Below, one piece after another: positions 22,399 to 32,326 of a stretch of DNA of 64,000 bases. Every line of letters starts with the position of its first letter. Position 1 is the stretch's first letter. Source of the DNA: Microplitis mediator (taxonomy: Eukaryota; Arthropoda; Insecta; Hymenoptera; Braconidae); NCBI RefSeq assembly GCF_029852145.1, contig NC_079978.1:13147828-13211827 (forward strand), given 5' to 3'. The position numbers and the translations under genes are program-made. A model generated the notes under the pieces. That model was not told the origin of the DNA, ran no database searches, and saw only the letters and a list, made by a program, of their open reading frames with translations.

Positions 22399-23124
22399 CA
22401 CGGAAAAAAAATTCTAGTTAAATTTACAATGCTAACATCGTAATTTGTCCTATTAATTATTGTATTGGTGGACTAGACTTTTCACATCGTAATTTTTACG
22501 ATGTAGGGTTGGAAATTTCATTTAAGAAATAATACTTCAGACAAACAATACGAAGTCTTAAGCTCTTTAATATAAATTACGATGTAACATCGTAAAATTT
22601 GAAGAGAACTTTTAAATAAAAGATTAAAATAATAAGCGTTCGGCAGTTGGATTCGAACCCAAGTCCTTTCGAGTGCGAAGTGTCCGACGCCTTAGACCAC
22701 TAGGCCACTGAAGGGCCTACACTATATGTTATTTTTAAGATCCATATAAACGACTTGCGGAGGACCCAGTTACTATTTAAAAAGTACGATGTAACATCGT
22801 ACTTTTTATAGCTTCCATCGTATTATAACAGAGGCAGCACTGTAATATTTATTTTGTTAAAAAGTAAACAGAAATATTAAATGTACGAATAAATATAGTT
22901 TTTAAAGTGTAATTTTTATTTATTTTTTTTAAGATGTTAAATTGTAATTTTTGCAGTAATTTTTAATCCTAAAAGTCTTTGTTAAAATTACGATGTTAAA
23001 TAGTAAAAAATATAACCCACATAATAAATTTTGAAATAAAACATTTAAAAATTGACATTAATAAAAGTCTAGTCCGAGATTACGATGTTAACATCGTAAA
23101 TTTTGGTAGAATTTTTTTTCCGTG
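22399..23124. mobile_element. MITE M1 (CACGGAAAAAAAATTC ends) with a tRNA-like insert
   Basis: Ends 'cacggaaaaaaaattcta' and 'tagaattttttttccgtg' are inverted, with TA duplicated at 22397-98 and 23125-26. The interior has several palindromic 'acgatgtaacatcgt' and 'acatcgtaa' motifs and a tRNA-like sequence. It is inserted within the transposase-like gene. A degenerate relative lies at 55702-56612. No transposase was seen. Confidence 0.85.
22636..22716 (-). tRNA. tRNA-like sequence inside MITE M1
   Basis: On the minus strand the A-box region GTGGCCTAGTGGTCTAAGGC and the B box GGGTTCGAATCC are well formed and about the right distance apart. The body resembles tRNA-Arg or another 'GTGGCCTAGTGG' tRNA. 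The anticodon arm does not fold cleanly and the acceptor ends do not pair well. It is treated as a tRNA-derived pseudogene; covariance-model scoring would be needed to be sure. Confidence 0.55.
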
Positions 23125-23282
23125 TATTGGTACCATTACAAAAGAAAAAACTGTTGATAGTAAAGTAATTGTAACCGTAAAAGAAAAATTCGCTTACATT
23201 ATCCCATCAAATAAAAGCTTAAAATTATTTCTGGAACTACCCAAAGTTTTTTCCACTATACAAAATTATCAAACAGAATTAT

Positions 23283-23397
23283 CCCTGGTGGAAATTTTTC
23301 GGATTTCTGTCTAAAAAAGTCTTAAGAACTCTGAAAAAGTCTTTAAAACTCTAGAACTGACTTTTTCATACAAAAGTCCGAAAAATTTCCACCAGGG
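23283..23397. mobile_element. Short MITE M2 (CCCTGGTGGAAATTTTTCGG ends)
   Basis: Only 115 bp. The ends 'ccctggtggaaatttttcgg' and 'tccgaaaaatttccaccaggg' are inverted, flanked by AT on both sides. Taking out the element plus one AT keeps the host frame (E-L-L-L-E-K...). Confidence 0.8.
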
Positions 23398-23467
23398 ATT
23401 GCTTGAAAAAGATAGAAATGGATCCGTAATTCGAAACATAATTCAGGGTACACTTTTGAATGACATA

Positions 23468-23876
23468 CACTGAAAAAAAGATTTATTTGAGCCAAAGATA
23501 TCGTATATTTGGATATGGCCAAATAAATATTTAATTGTGAGAAAGATATAATACATTCGAGTAGCTTAATTAGTGAAATAAGTGATTTATTTGTGATAAA
23601 GAAATGATCCAATTGCTACAAATAAATAAGGGCTTTAAATATATGTATAGTATCGCCAAATTTTAGGTTATTTGTCACAAATTTAATATCTTTACCACAA
23701 ATATATCAATTACTTACCACAAATAAATTATATATTTCCGTCAAATTATAAAATTATTTGAATCAACTGTCATATTTTGTTGTACCAAATATATTTATTT
23801 ATCATTAAGAAATATTAAAAAAAAAAGCCACAAATAAATTGATTTATTTGGGACAAATATTTCTTTTTTTTCAGTG
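23468..23876. mobile_element. MITE M3 (CACTGAAAAAAAGA ends)
   Basis: Ends 'cactgaaaaaaagat' and 'tcttttttttcagtg' are inverted, with TA duplicated at 23466-67 and 23877-78. The interior is made of 'aaataaat' and 'atttattt' words. It sits about 30 bp upstream of the long open part of the transposase-like gene; removal keeps frame. Confidence 0.85.
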
Positions 23877-23908
23877 TAAGTAAAAAATACGACAAAAATC
23901 AAATTTTA

Positions 23909-25027
23909 ATGCCGTTAATTATCAGTTTTGATGATTTAGAAGCAGGGAATCCTTTAGGAAGTCGAGCAGGGAAACATAAATTAGGCGCAGTTTATACGTC
24001 AATCGCAACAGTTCCTCCGAACATGTCAAGTAGGCTAGAAAATATTTTTTTGTCGTTACTATTTTATTCCCACGATCGATCAAAGTTTGGTAACGAAATA
24101 ATTTTTAAGAAATTTATCTCGGATTTAAAAGTTTTAGAAACAATTGACATTGACATTTGTGTTGACAGTAAAATTTTAAACGTAAAATTTGTTACAATAA
24201 CCATGGCAGGGGATAATTTAGGACTGAATAGTATTTTAAGATTTTTTAAAAGTTTTAACTCAACCTATTTTTGTAGAATTCGTTTAACGACAAAATCTGA
24301 GTCTACAACCCAAATTACAGAAAACTCAATGAATATTCGGGCAGTTGAAAATTATGAGACTGATGTTCAAAATCTTATTAACATTAAAAATCCATGTATT
24401 TGGAACGATTTACCGAGTTTTCATGTTTATAATAATTGGTCATGTAATGTTATGCACGATTTGATGGAAGGTGTCCATCGGTATTCAAGGGCATTAACTA
24501 TTGAAAATTTGATAAAAAAAAAATATTTTACCCTGAATCAGTTAAATTCACGTCTTAAATATTTTTTGTACAATAATGCAGATACGGTTATACCTCCAAT
24601 ACTTGAAAGTCATTTAAAAAATAAGTATTTAATTATGTCAGCATCTGAAATGTTGTGCCTAGTACGTAATTTTACTTTTATTATTGGTGATTTAATAGAA
24701 TTAAATGATGAAGTGTGGAGATATTATCTTTTATTATTAGAAATCACCGAAATTTTAACAGCTCAAACTTTTACAAATGAGTTATTAGAATATTTAGAAA
24801 ATTTGATTAGCGAACATAATGAAAACTTTATAAATGTTTTTCATGAAAAACTAAAGTCTAAATTCCATTTTTTACTTCATTATCCTCGAATTATCCGGAA
24901 AATTGGTCCCCCAATTTTGTATAGTTCATATAAATGTGAGTCCAAACATAGAGAAATAAAGAAAGTTAGTAATTCAATTACTTCTCGGCGACAAATACCT
25001 TTATCAGCAGCCAATAGATGTCAATGA
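23909..25027 (+). CDS. Long open part of the transposase-like protein (372 codons)
   Basis: The longest uninterrupted coding stretch in the plus-strand gene; details are in the 21269-25434 entry. The ATG at 23909 is probably not the original start, because the same frame continues upstream once the MITEs are removed. The region carries DDLEAGNPLGS at the start, GDNLGLNS in the middle, NVMHDLMEG after it and ESKHREIK near the end. It terminates at TGA 25025-25027; the homologous reading continues as KACCRYLSKK in the same frame, so the stop looks secondary. Acting alone it would lack the SAM and zinc-finger parts. AT-biased codon use matches its neighbours. Confidence 0.6.
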   Translation: MPLIISFDDLEAGNPLGSRAGKHKLGAVYTSIATVPPNMSSRLENIFLSLLFYSHDRSKFGNEIIFKKFISDLKVLETIDIDICVDSKILNVKFVTITMAGDNLGLNSILRFFKSFNSTYFCRIRLTTKSESTTQITENSMNIRAVENYETDVQNLINIKNPCIWNDLPSFHVYNNWSCNVMHDLMEGVHRYSRALTIENLIKKKYFTLNQLNSRLKYFLYNNADTVIPPILESHLKNKYLIMSASEMLCLVRNFTFIIGDLIELNDEVWRYYLLLLEITEILTAQTFTNELLEYLENLISEHNENFINVFHEKLKSKFHFLLHYPRIIRKIGPPILYSSYKCESKHREIKKVSNSITSRRQIPLSAANRCQ

Positions 25028-25434
25028 AAAGCTTGCTGCAGATACTTAAGTAAAAAAAAGGCTTGAATGATTGTATCAATTATAGTAAATCTTCACACCA
25101 AACACAAGTCAGTGATACTGAAATTTCGGTAGAATGGTATGAGATTAATGGTGTCAAATATAAAATTAACGCTGTGATTGTTCATAATTTTGACGAGTTT
25201 GACGAACCAATATTTTATTTAACAGATGACATAATAATTAACAAAGTAGATGATAAAATCGTAACTTTCAACTGTTCATTACTCAACACAATAGAATTTG
25301 ACCCTCATATGAGGGCTTATAATGTTGTTAAAAGTGATTTAAAAAAGCCTTTACCCTTAAATAATTGCAATTCCGTACCATTAATACTTCATGAGGTAAA
25401 TAATAAATTTCTTGTTAGCTTAGCAAAAATGTAA

Positions 25435-25740
25435 ATATGAATATGGTTTAATATGTATTTTTTTACAGTAGTAAAAAATGAATAAAATAAATTTTTTTTC
25501 TGATGTATCAATAAATAAAACCATGGTTAGAAAAATAGCATTAAATAAATTTTAAATTATCAATAAAATGTAAAAATGTGCTTTACATGTGTATACGTAT
25601 ATATTTATAATTATGAATGTTATAAAAACTGAAAAATTGTAATTTTACTACGCTTTATATGTGTGTCCAATAAATTTCACGTATTGATATAATAAACTTC
25701 TTTCTTAGTCAATAAATTATAATCTCTCGCCGAAAAATAA
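25435..25740. other. 3' flank of the transposase-like gene
   Basis: AT-rich. AATAAA words at about 25482, 25513 and 25670 could act as polyadenylation signals. No terminal inverted repeat matching the left flank of the minus-strand gene (15.2-16.1 kb) was found by eye. Confidence 0.4.
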
Positions 25741-26206
25741 ATTTCTTTATTTCCAAAAAAATTAATTATTTTTTTTATTTACAAAATTTTTTGGTTTTAG
25801 TTCAAGGAATTTTTTCTGTATTTAATAAAGTAACAATCTATAGTCAAGAAAAAAATTTTTTGGAATAAGAAAAAATATTCTCGAACTAACAAAAAAAACA
25901 GCTTGGCCCAAATAATTATTTTCTTGGTTTGAAAAATTGTTTTTTTTTATTTAGAAATTTTTTTTGTTTTAGCTCAAGTAATTTTTTCTGTATTTAATAA
26001 AGTAACAATCTTTAGCTGACAAAAAAATTTATTGGGTTGAGAAAAAATATTTAGGCTAGGGAATTTATTTCTTGCACTAAGTAAATAATTTCTGGTTCCA
26101 ATAAATTCTTTTTTTTAAATCAAATAAGAATTTTGCATTTGGTTCAAGAAATAAATTTCGAAGAAATTTTTTTTCTTGAATCAAGATATCCTTTTTTTCT
26201 GTGTAG
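25741..26206. mobile_element. MITE remnant with internal tandem copy, ends TTTTTTTCTGTG-TA
   Basis: The phrase 'cttttttctgtatttaataaagtaac'-type block occurs twice (near 25808 and 25985), about 178 bp apart, with shared flanks ('gttttagctcaag'). The right terminus 'cctttttttctgtg' plus TA is the same as at 680. The left terminus is not clear. Confidence 0.55.
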
Positions 26207-26214
26207 GCGTTTGA

Positions 26215-27690
26215 TTTTCCAAAAAACCACGAAAAGCCCTTTTTTGGTTGCTTTTTTAAATTCATGTAATGATTGAAAAAAAATTTTTTTATCAAAAAAT
26301 CAATAGCCGATTCTTGTAGAGAATTTATTCAAGTTTTCGAAACCAACCTTGAATTTTCTGTGCGATCATTGGTTGCTGAGATATTGATAATCAAAGACAA
26401 AATGACCTTTTTCCATTCAAACACCGATATCTCAGCGAGAAATTCTCGTATCGAGATCTTTATAAAAACAAATTAAAGCTGAATGAACAAGTTATCCGGT
26501 CCATATAGAGGTTAAGTCAAAATAATTTTTTCCAAGTCCGTACACGGAAAGAATTTTCGTATGAATATTGCCATGTTATTTATTCTAAAAATTACTCTAA
26601 ATCGAGTAATCTTGGGCCATTACGACTTTTTACTTTCGAATTACGAAATTTTACTCTTTTAGTGAGTAAACTCAATCAGATTAATTTTTACTCACAATTA
26701 CGAAGAAAAATTACACCTAGCGGCTGTCTGAATAAATTCTCTCTAATTCAATTTTTGCTCGTAGGTTATGATAAAAAGTTGATGATCCAATTTATAAAAT
26801 TTATATTGAATTACAATAAAAATTATAATTCATAGGCTGAAATTTCCATAAAAAATCTAAAAACCATCTTATTGCCTTAAAATATGACTTAAAATAAATA
26901 TTTTGAAAAAAAATGAAAAAAAAATTACTCTCATTGTGTTGAAAAAGAAAAGATACAAATTTTTTTTAATTTTAAAATAAATATTAAGTTATAGAGAGAT
27001 ACAGAGATCGTCTTTTTTTCCAAGCATCGTTTGTGTGCGTAACATATGTAAATTGTCGCGAGCAAAATAAAAGACATTTAATTGAAGCCGATATTAACCG
27101 AAGATTAACGGAGACTACTGAAATATTACTCTGCAGTTTAGAGTAAAAATTACTTCCATAGATGAGAAAATTTATTTGAGTTATAGGCAGTTTTTCATCA
27201 AAAAGTTGATGGGTTTAAAAGAATGGTACATTGGGGAGTAAAAATTAGTAGATTAAGATGATATATTCACAATAATCGATTAAATATAAGACTTTTAAAA
27301 AATTACTCAGTAGAAGAGTAAAACATGGTCTAGCAACGTTAATATTCAATCAAAAAATATTGAATTTAAAACAAAAAATACCAATTTTTTGCAACGGCCC
27401 AGGATTACTCGAAATTACAGTCATTTTTATCAAAAAATTCTTTCCGTGTAGGATACAAAAAAAAAAAAAAAATATCAAAAACTTTTTTTTCGGTGGTTTT
27501 CTTAAGATTACTCTAAAAAAATTTTTTAAAAAATTTTTAAAACTCAGATCCAAAAACTAGACATTTAGAGCTACAATTTGCTTTTTTTTTATTTGCTGTA
27601 CGACCATTTTTCTACAAGTTACAGCCTGTTGAAAATCCCCCAAAAATTTGGATATTTTTCTTGCTCCCTTAATTTATGTGAGGAGTGTAG
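26215..27690. mobile_element. Decayed relative of the 2-kb palindrome, interrupted by a MITE
   Basis: The right part (27451-27690) matches the palindrome's right arm in order: 'ggtggttttcttaagattac', 'gagctacaatttgc', 'gtacgaccatttttc', 'agttacagcctgtt', 'cccttaatttatgtgaggagtgta'. The left part (26290-26540) shares 'cttgtagagaatttattcaa' and 'gtgcgatcattggt' with the loop of the fold-back at 7523-8473. The MITE at 26543-27448 separates the two parts. Confidence 0.6.
26543..27448. mobile_element. MITE M4 (CACGGAAAGAATTTT ends)
   Basis: Ends 'cacggaaagaatttt' and 'aaaattctttccgtg'-type are inverted (a few mismatches), with TA at 26541-42 and 27449-50. The interior is rich in 'attactc' and 'gagtaa' words. 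No coding capacity. The ends relate it to M1. Confidence 0.8.
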
Positions 27691-29699
27691 TTGCCATCAA
27701 GGTTTGCACGAAGGTGACATTGTTCCAGCAGTTATTTTTTCTTTTCCACTTTATTGTGTATGACACCAATCAATAGTTCATCAGAAGTGCCTGTATTGTC
27801 AATTTCTGTTAAATATAGTGATCTTGAATTGCCTTCTTGACTTGAAGATACTTGTTCTTTATTTTCCAAAATAGTCATCTACATTTTTTGTTAAAGCATT
27901 AAATTTATTACAGTAGGCATTTATAAACAAACAAAAGGTATTAATTGAAGTATTGAATCTTAAGAGTGTCTCAAAAAATACGATAGTAGAAGTATAATTA
28001 CTCTTACTACTCACAGTGCTCTATTTTTAAAATTTTTAGATAAATAGATGTAATTATTTGTTATGATTTATAAACTGTTGAAAGTAATCAAACGATTAAT
28101 TGACGTCTACTACATTCAAAATCATAATAGAATCATTAACCGTTTTAGTTCGATTCCATTTTAAGTTAAATATTTTAACTAACAAATTTTTAACATCAAT
28201 TGTTGAAAAATTTGTTATAAACAAATAGACAAATTGAATATTTTTTTTTCGTCATTTTGTTGTCTTAGTAAAATAATGATTTTTAAAAAAAAAGTTGTTT
28301 CTTAAAAAAATTTTTTTATTGTTTATAATTGTTTTTTTCATTTATCCACCATTTAAATTATTTATTAAGAAATCATTTTTTTTTTAAACCATTATTTTTA
28401 ATTCTCAATATAATTACGGAATTTTTTTTTTTTTATTTGAATTTTCATTGTTTATAAATAATTTGTTATAAACAAATTTCCAGTTTCATTATATTTTTTT
28501 TCCGTAGCTTTAAAAAATTACAAATACAGCTATGTGCATCAAATTTGTAAAGAAAATTTTTCTCTACTTTTTATTGAATTTTAAAATATTTTACCCCATC
28601 AAAGTTCAAGCGTTCGACTATTTCATCAACTTATAAATTGTTATAACTTCTAAACTATTGATGATATGGTCTTTGACATTTAAGACGATCTTTTAGACAA
28701 TTTATTGATTTATATAAAAAAAATTTTTCATGCTCGAGATCATTTATGGTTCAATTTTTATAAACATTTGTTTATAAAAAAAATGCGTTACTTGAATTTT
28801 TAAATTATTATATTTTTTTAACTATTGAAGTTACGGCTTTTACGATTTAAGACAATTTCATAGAGTAGTTATTAGACTACTCAAAAATTATTTTTTTATA
28901 TTTTTGATTCCATTCGTTTATCATTTTTTTTTTTTATGTATTCAAATTATTATACGGTTAAGGGTACATTTTATGGATTTCATTGATCTTATATTCCTAC
29001 CTAATGCCAATAATTTATATTGTTCTTGCTGTTGTCTTTCAGTTTTGGAATTTTCAATTTATTACTTAACGTTTGTCAAAGTAAAAACTCAAAATTTTTG
29101 CCAATAGTGCAGCCTAGAAGGCATTTACGGAATTGAATGAACTTTTTACAATTTTTTCATCAATTTTCGAGTTGACAAACGTTATATGAGCTCTTAATTT
29201 CAATAGGCAGATGGCGCTCATCACAGTTTTTTATTTATTTCTCAGTCCAATAGAAAAAAATTAATACCTCATCATTAATTGATTGTACAGAAGAATGTTC
29301 TGGAAGAATTTTGTAGGATATTCAATGCTCTACAAAAAATTGAATCTTATATTTTTTCCGTAAACCTCACCGTTTGAATGATATTGAAGATTTAAGTTTG
29401 ATTATTTTAAGACAAATTTAATTTTTGTTTATGAATTTTATAACTCGGCAATAAATGATTATTATAAAATGCGCAATACAAATTTTTGTAGGAAATTAAC
29501 TTTTCTATAAAAATGGTGTCTTTTGTTTTGGCGATTAAATTAAGCCTTCAAAAGATATTCATTATCAATTTTATGTGTACTGATTTTAAGAGTTTTTGAT
29601 TGGATATTCGAGAATTATCAATTTAATTTATAAGTTGTGAGAAAATTTACACGAATTTTAGATTTTATCAACTAAGAAACTTCAAAATATTTTTAAGTT
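27691..29699. other. AT-rich repeat-like DNA without a gene
   Basis: Contains short hairpin-like phrases ('gaattttgtaggatattcaa...ctctacaaaaaattgaat' near 29320; 'tttttgtaggaaattaacttttctataaaa' near 29490) that are also typical of the TTAGGGTG fold-back arms. It is probably an old, degraded member of that family. Short frames here have no motifs. Confidence 0.45.
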
Positions 29700-30005
29700 T
29701 TCTTTTACGCGACATCTCTCGAACGAGTTAACCGATTGAGATGGTTGAGGTCGCGTTCGACGCGACTTATTAAGTTCTAGAGCTGATTAGATTTTGAAGT
29801 TGATCGTTCAACTCGTTTCTGAGAAATTAATAAAAAACAAAAAAAAAAAAATTTTTTTTTTTGTAATTCGCCAATATTTTCGAGTCTACTTGATCAAAGA
29901 ATCTGAAATTTTCAGAAAAGTTGATGGCCAACAAGCTCATTCGATTGCCGACTTAACCATCCAAATCGGTTCATTAGTTAAAAAGTTATAGACCGGTCAC
30001 ACACA
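29700..30005 (+). repeat. Family R repeat, copy D, 5' part
   Basis: Carries 'cgacatctctcgaacgagtt', 'accgattgagatggttgagg' and 'gctgattagattttgaag', and runs into 'cacacata', where the gypsy element is inserted. It continues at 35490. Confidence 0.8.
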
Positions 30006-30009
30006 TACA
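30006..30009. repeat. Target duplication TACA, left
   Basis: TACA immediately before the 5' LTR; the same four bases follow the 3' LTR at 35490-35493. Confidence 0.75.
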
Positions 30010-30534
30010 TGTAGTATCGCAAGTGGAATGAATGTACTAAAATATGTGTGTGTGTTAAAAACTTTGTAAGTGGAGTTAAGAAATAAACAACATGTGAGAT
30101 TGCAGTACGAATGGTGGTTTATGACAGAAGTGACCGCGTGAGTGAAAGTTGAAGACGGAGGTCATAAATTCAGGGATTAGGACGGGCCCGGGTTATAAAA
30201 GCGCCCGGTTGAAAATAAGCAGACCTCTGTTGCAACTAGAGATGGTTATGAATGTTAAGGAAAGTAAAATATGAAAAACTAATGTAAGAATGTGTGCGAT
30301 TGTGAGTGTGAGGATAACTGGGGGTTTTGTACCCAGGATTGCGAGTGGAGAAACAAGAGTAGTTGAAGTCGAACCCTCTCAATGTAAAGACGTCCTTTCG
30401 TGTTGACTAAGTTGTCTTTTTCAATAAACCTTTACTTCAATATATTTCAATGATCTTGCACCTTTGACCGCACGCACTTTACATCTTCCTGTGATTACCT
30501 TAATATTCCGATATCCACAACATCCGATATTACA
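30010..30534 (+). repeat. 5' LTR
   Basis: Begins TGTAGTATCGC and ends CCGATATTACA (TG...CA). It contains TATAAAAG near 30195 and AATAAA near 30424, the expected promoter and polyadenylation signals of an LTR. Matches 34963-35489 throughout. Confidence 0.93.
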
Positions 30535-30536
30535 TT

Positions 30537-30554
30537 TGGGGGCTCAGCCGGGAT
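30537..30554 (+). promoter_or_regulatory. Primer binding site, tRNA-Pro type
   Basis: TGGGGGCTCAGCCGGGAT, two bases after the LTR. It is complementary to the 3' end of insect tRNA-Pro with CCA added, with about one mismatch from memory. Confidence 0.8.
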
Positions 30555-30712
30555 CACAGTGATCAGTGTGTGGCTCATTGGAGGCAAGTAAAAGACGCAA
30601 AGACAATTTATAGGTAAAAGCGCTGAAAGTGGAAACGGGAACAAGTAATGTGGGTTCGTGGGACGATAAGGTTAGTTCAATCAAACTGCCGTAAGTGAAA
30701 ATCAGTGAGACA

Positions 30713-31840
30713 ATGGCAAGCGGTGATGAGATGGTCGGGGTTATCGGGGATGTTAATGCGATCGAGTTGGACGATGGTGAACTGGCGCGACTGAGACTGC
30801 CTGAGCTGAAGACGCAGCTTAGACAGCGAGGGCTTCGGATGACAGGCAGAAAACCGGAACTTTTGGCTCGATTAAGAGCGGCACTGATGGTGGAGCGAGA
30901 ACGTGTTCCAGAGGGAGGTGAAAGCGATGCAGACGAAGAAGAAGATGAAGATGACACAGAAGAAGAGCTGGAAGTTGACGACAACATTCAATAGAGACGA
31001 CTGCTGCGACCAGCTTCCCATCGAGATGGGGATCAAGTTGAGAGGAGACGTATAACTCCCGTTATTAGACGTCGACGGAAACAAACTTCAGCTCAGTCTC
31101 AGTTCATTATTCGCGATGTCGAAGAGTCCATATAAAAGTTCAGCGGAGACGAATTCGTGAGTGTGAAAAGCTGGATTAAAGACTTCGAAGAAATGGCTGA
31201 TCTATGTGAGTGGTCAGAAATTCAGAAAGTTGTGTACGCGAAACGATTGTTGAGAGGTTCCGCGAAAATGTTTGTCAACCATGAAAAGTGTGTTAAAACA
31301 TGGATAAAGCTGAGAGAAGCGCTATGCGAAGAATTTGAAGAGAAGGTGGATAGCTATCAGATACACCAGCAGTTAGCGCAACGACGGAAAAAGAGAGACG
31401 AAACTTATCAGCAATACATATACAGAATGATTGAAATCGCGACGCATGCCGACGTGGATACGAAGTCAGTGATTCAGTATATTATCAACGGGATTCCGGA
31501 CGACGCTACTAACGAGACGGTATTGTACGGTGCAAGGAATGTAAAACAATTGAAGGATAAGTTTGTACAATACGAAGCGTTAAAGCGTGAGACAAAGCCC
31601 AGGCCTAAACTAAATGATAAAAAAGGCGATCATGGGAAGCAATCAGACTTTAAAAGCCACGGGAAAAACGCAGCAGAAAATGGTGCGGGAAAGGTGAGAA
31701 AGTGTTTTAATTATGGTGGTTCCGATCATTTAAGTGCGCAGTGTTCTACGAAGGACAAAGGCCCAAAGTGCTTTCAGTGTTCCGAGTATGGGCATGTTGC
31801 CGCGAAGTGTACAAAAGATAGATCAAAGGAGACATGCATC
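30713..31840 (+). pseudogene. Gag with N-terminal SAP motif and two zinc knuckles
   Basis: ATG at 30713. Residues about 22-55 read LRLPELKTQLRQRGLRMTG..PELLARL, a SAP motif (a helix-turn-helix known to bind DNA or chromatin). An acidic tail follows, then TAG 30992 and TAA 31133 in the same frame, then the capsid-like part (SWIKDFEEMADLCEWSE...). Two CCHC knuckles lie at 31703-31745 and 31769-31811. The first has Tyr for its second Cys (CFNYGG), so it would not hold zinc normally. The SAP motif may direct the Gag complex to DNA; this is an inference. Expressed from the LTR promoter. Confidence 0.82.
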
Positions 31841-32326
31841 GTGTCAAGACCCAATATGAAGAAACACATGAAAGAAGTAATTATAGAGGACTTTAAGTTT
31901 GTAGCTTTAGTAGACACAGTTAGCGACTTGACCTTAATGCGGTCAAATGAGTATAAGAAAATAGGGTCTTCAGGTTTGTTAAGCCGGTCACTCAAATTCG
32001 AGGGCTTAGGCTCCACAGGTAACACAACATTGGGTAAGTATTTCAAAAGCGTAGAAATAGATGATAATAAGTTTCAAATAACTTTTCATGTAGTTCCTAA
32101 GAAAATATTAAGACACAGTATATTGTTAGGAACGGACTTCTTAAATCAAGTCGAGCTACGAGTGCGACGGGGAAACGTCTCATTCTTAAAACTAGACGAC
32201 GCGGAAATCGGACACGATGACGGAACAGACATATTCGACATAAATACAATCGATGAATATAAAGAAATCGATCTAACACATATTAAAGAGCAAAGAGTTC
32301 GTGAAACGATCGAAAAGCTAGTGTAA
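31841..32326 (+). pseudogene. Retroviral-type aspartic protease part, active-site change
   Basis: Same frame as gag. The expected catalytic triplet D-T-G is D-T-V at 31913-31921 (LVDTVSDLTLM), which would inactivate it. The second hallmark (ILLGTDFL) is present about 75 residues later. TAA at 32324 ends the frame; the downstream reading continues in the same frame into the RT. Confidence 0.78.

Larger units (their letters stand above)
21269..25434 (+). pseudogene. SAM + C2H2 + transposase-like gene, split by three MITEs
   Basis: Order: the last 12 bp of a SAM exon 1 with its GTAAGA donor; SAM exon 2' (21471-21589, GTAAGT donor); an exon from 21673 with paired C2H2-type zinc-finger motifs (FLCALCSIQFSDFEAYIVH..., then CP..NCSRVYHSKYSLKYH). 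The same frame continues over TAG 21918 and TAA 22125 into a long transposase-like region. MITEs interrupt it at 22399-23124, 23283-23397 and 23468-23876; leaving out each MITE with one target copy keeps one frame into the long open part from 23909. Motifs: SFDDLEAGNPLGSRAG, AGDNLGLNS, MHDLMEGVHRY, CESKHREIKK. These recall unnamed transposase-like proteins common in fish, cnidarian and insect genomes, and CACTA Tnp2-like HDLLEG proteins. Acidic DDE-type residues are an inference. FCRIR has lost the second Cys of a FCRxC pair. TGA at 25025 and a frameshift in an A8 run (25052-25059) precede the C-terminal part (25063-25434). Confidence 0.68.

Noticed and set aside
16106..25434. Complete transposon with defined terminal inverted repeats around the SAM gene pair
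   Set aside because: I compared the outer flanks by eye (15.2-16.1 and 25.4-25.8 kb) and found no convincing inverted ends, so the limits are left open.
30544..30987. Serine-rich minus-strand ORF
   Set aside because: It mirrors the acidic Glu/Asp-coding tail and SAP motif of Gag on the plus strand.
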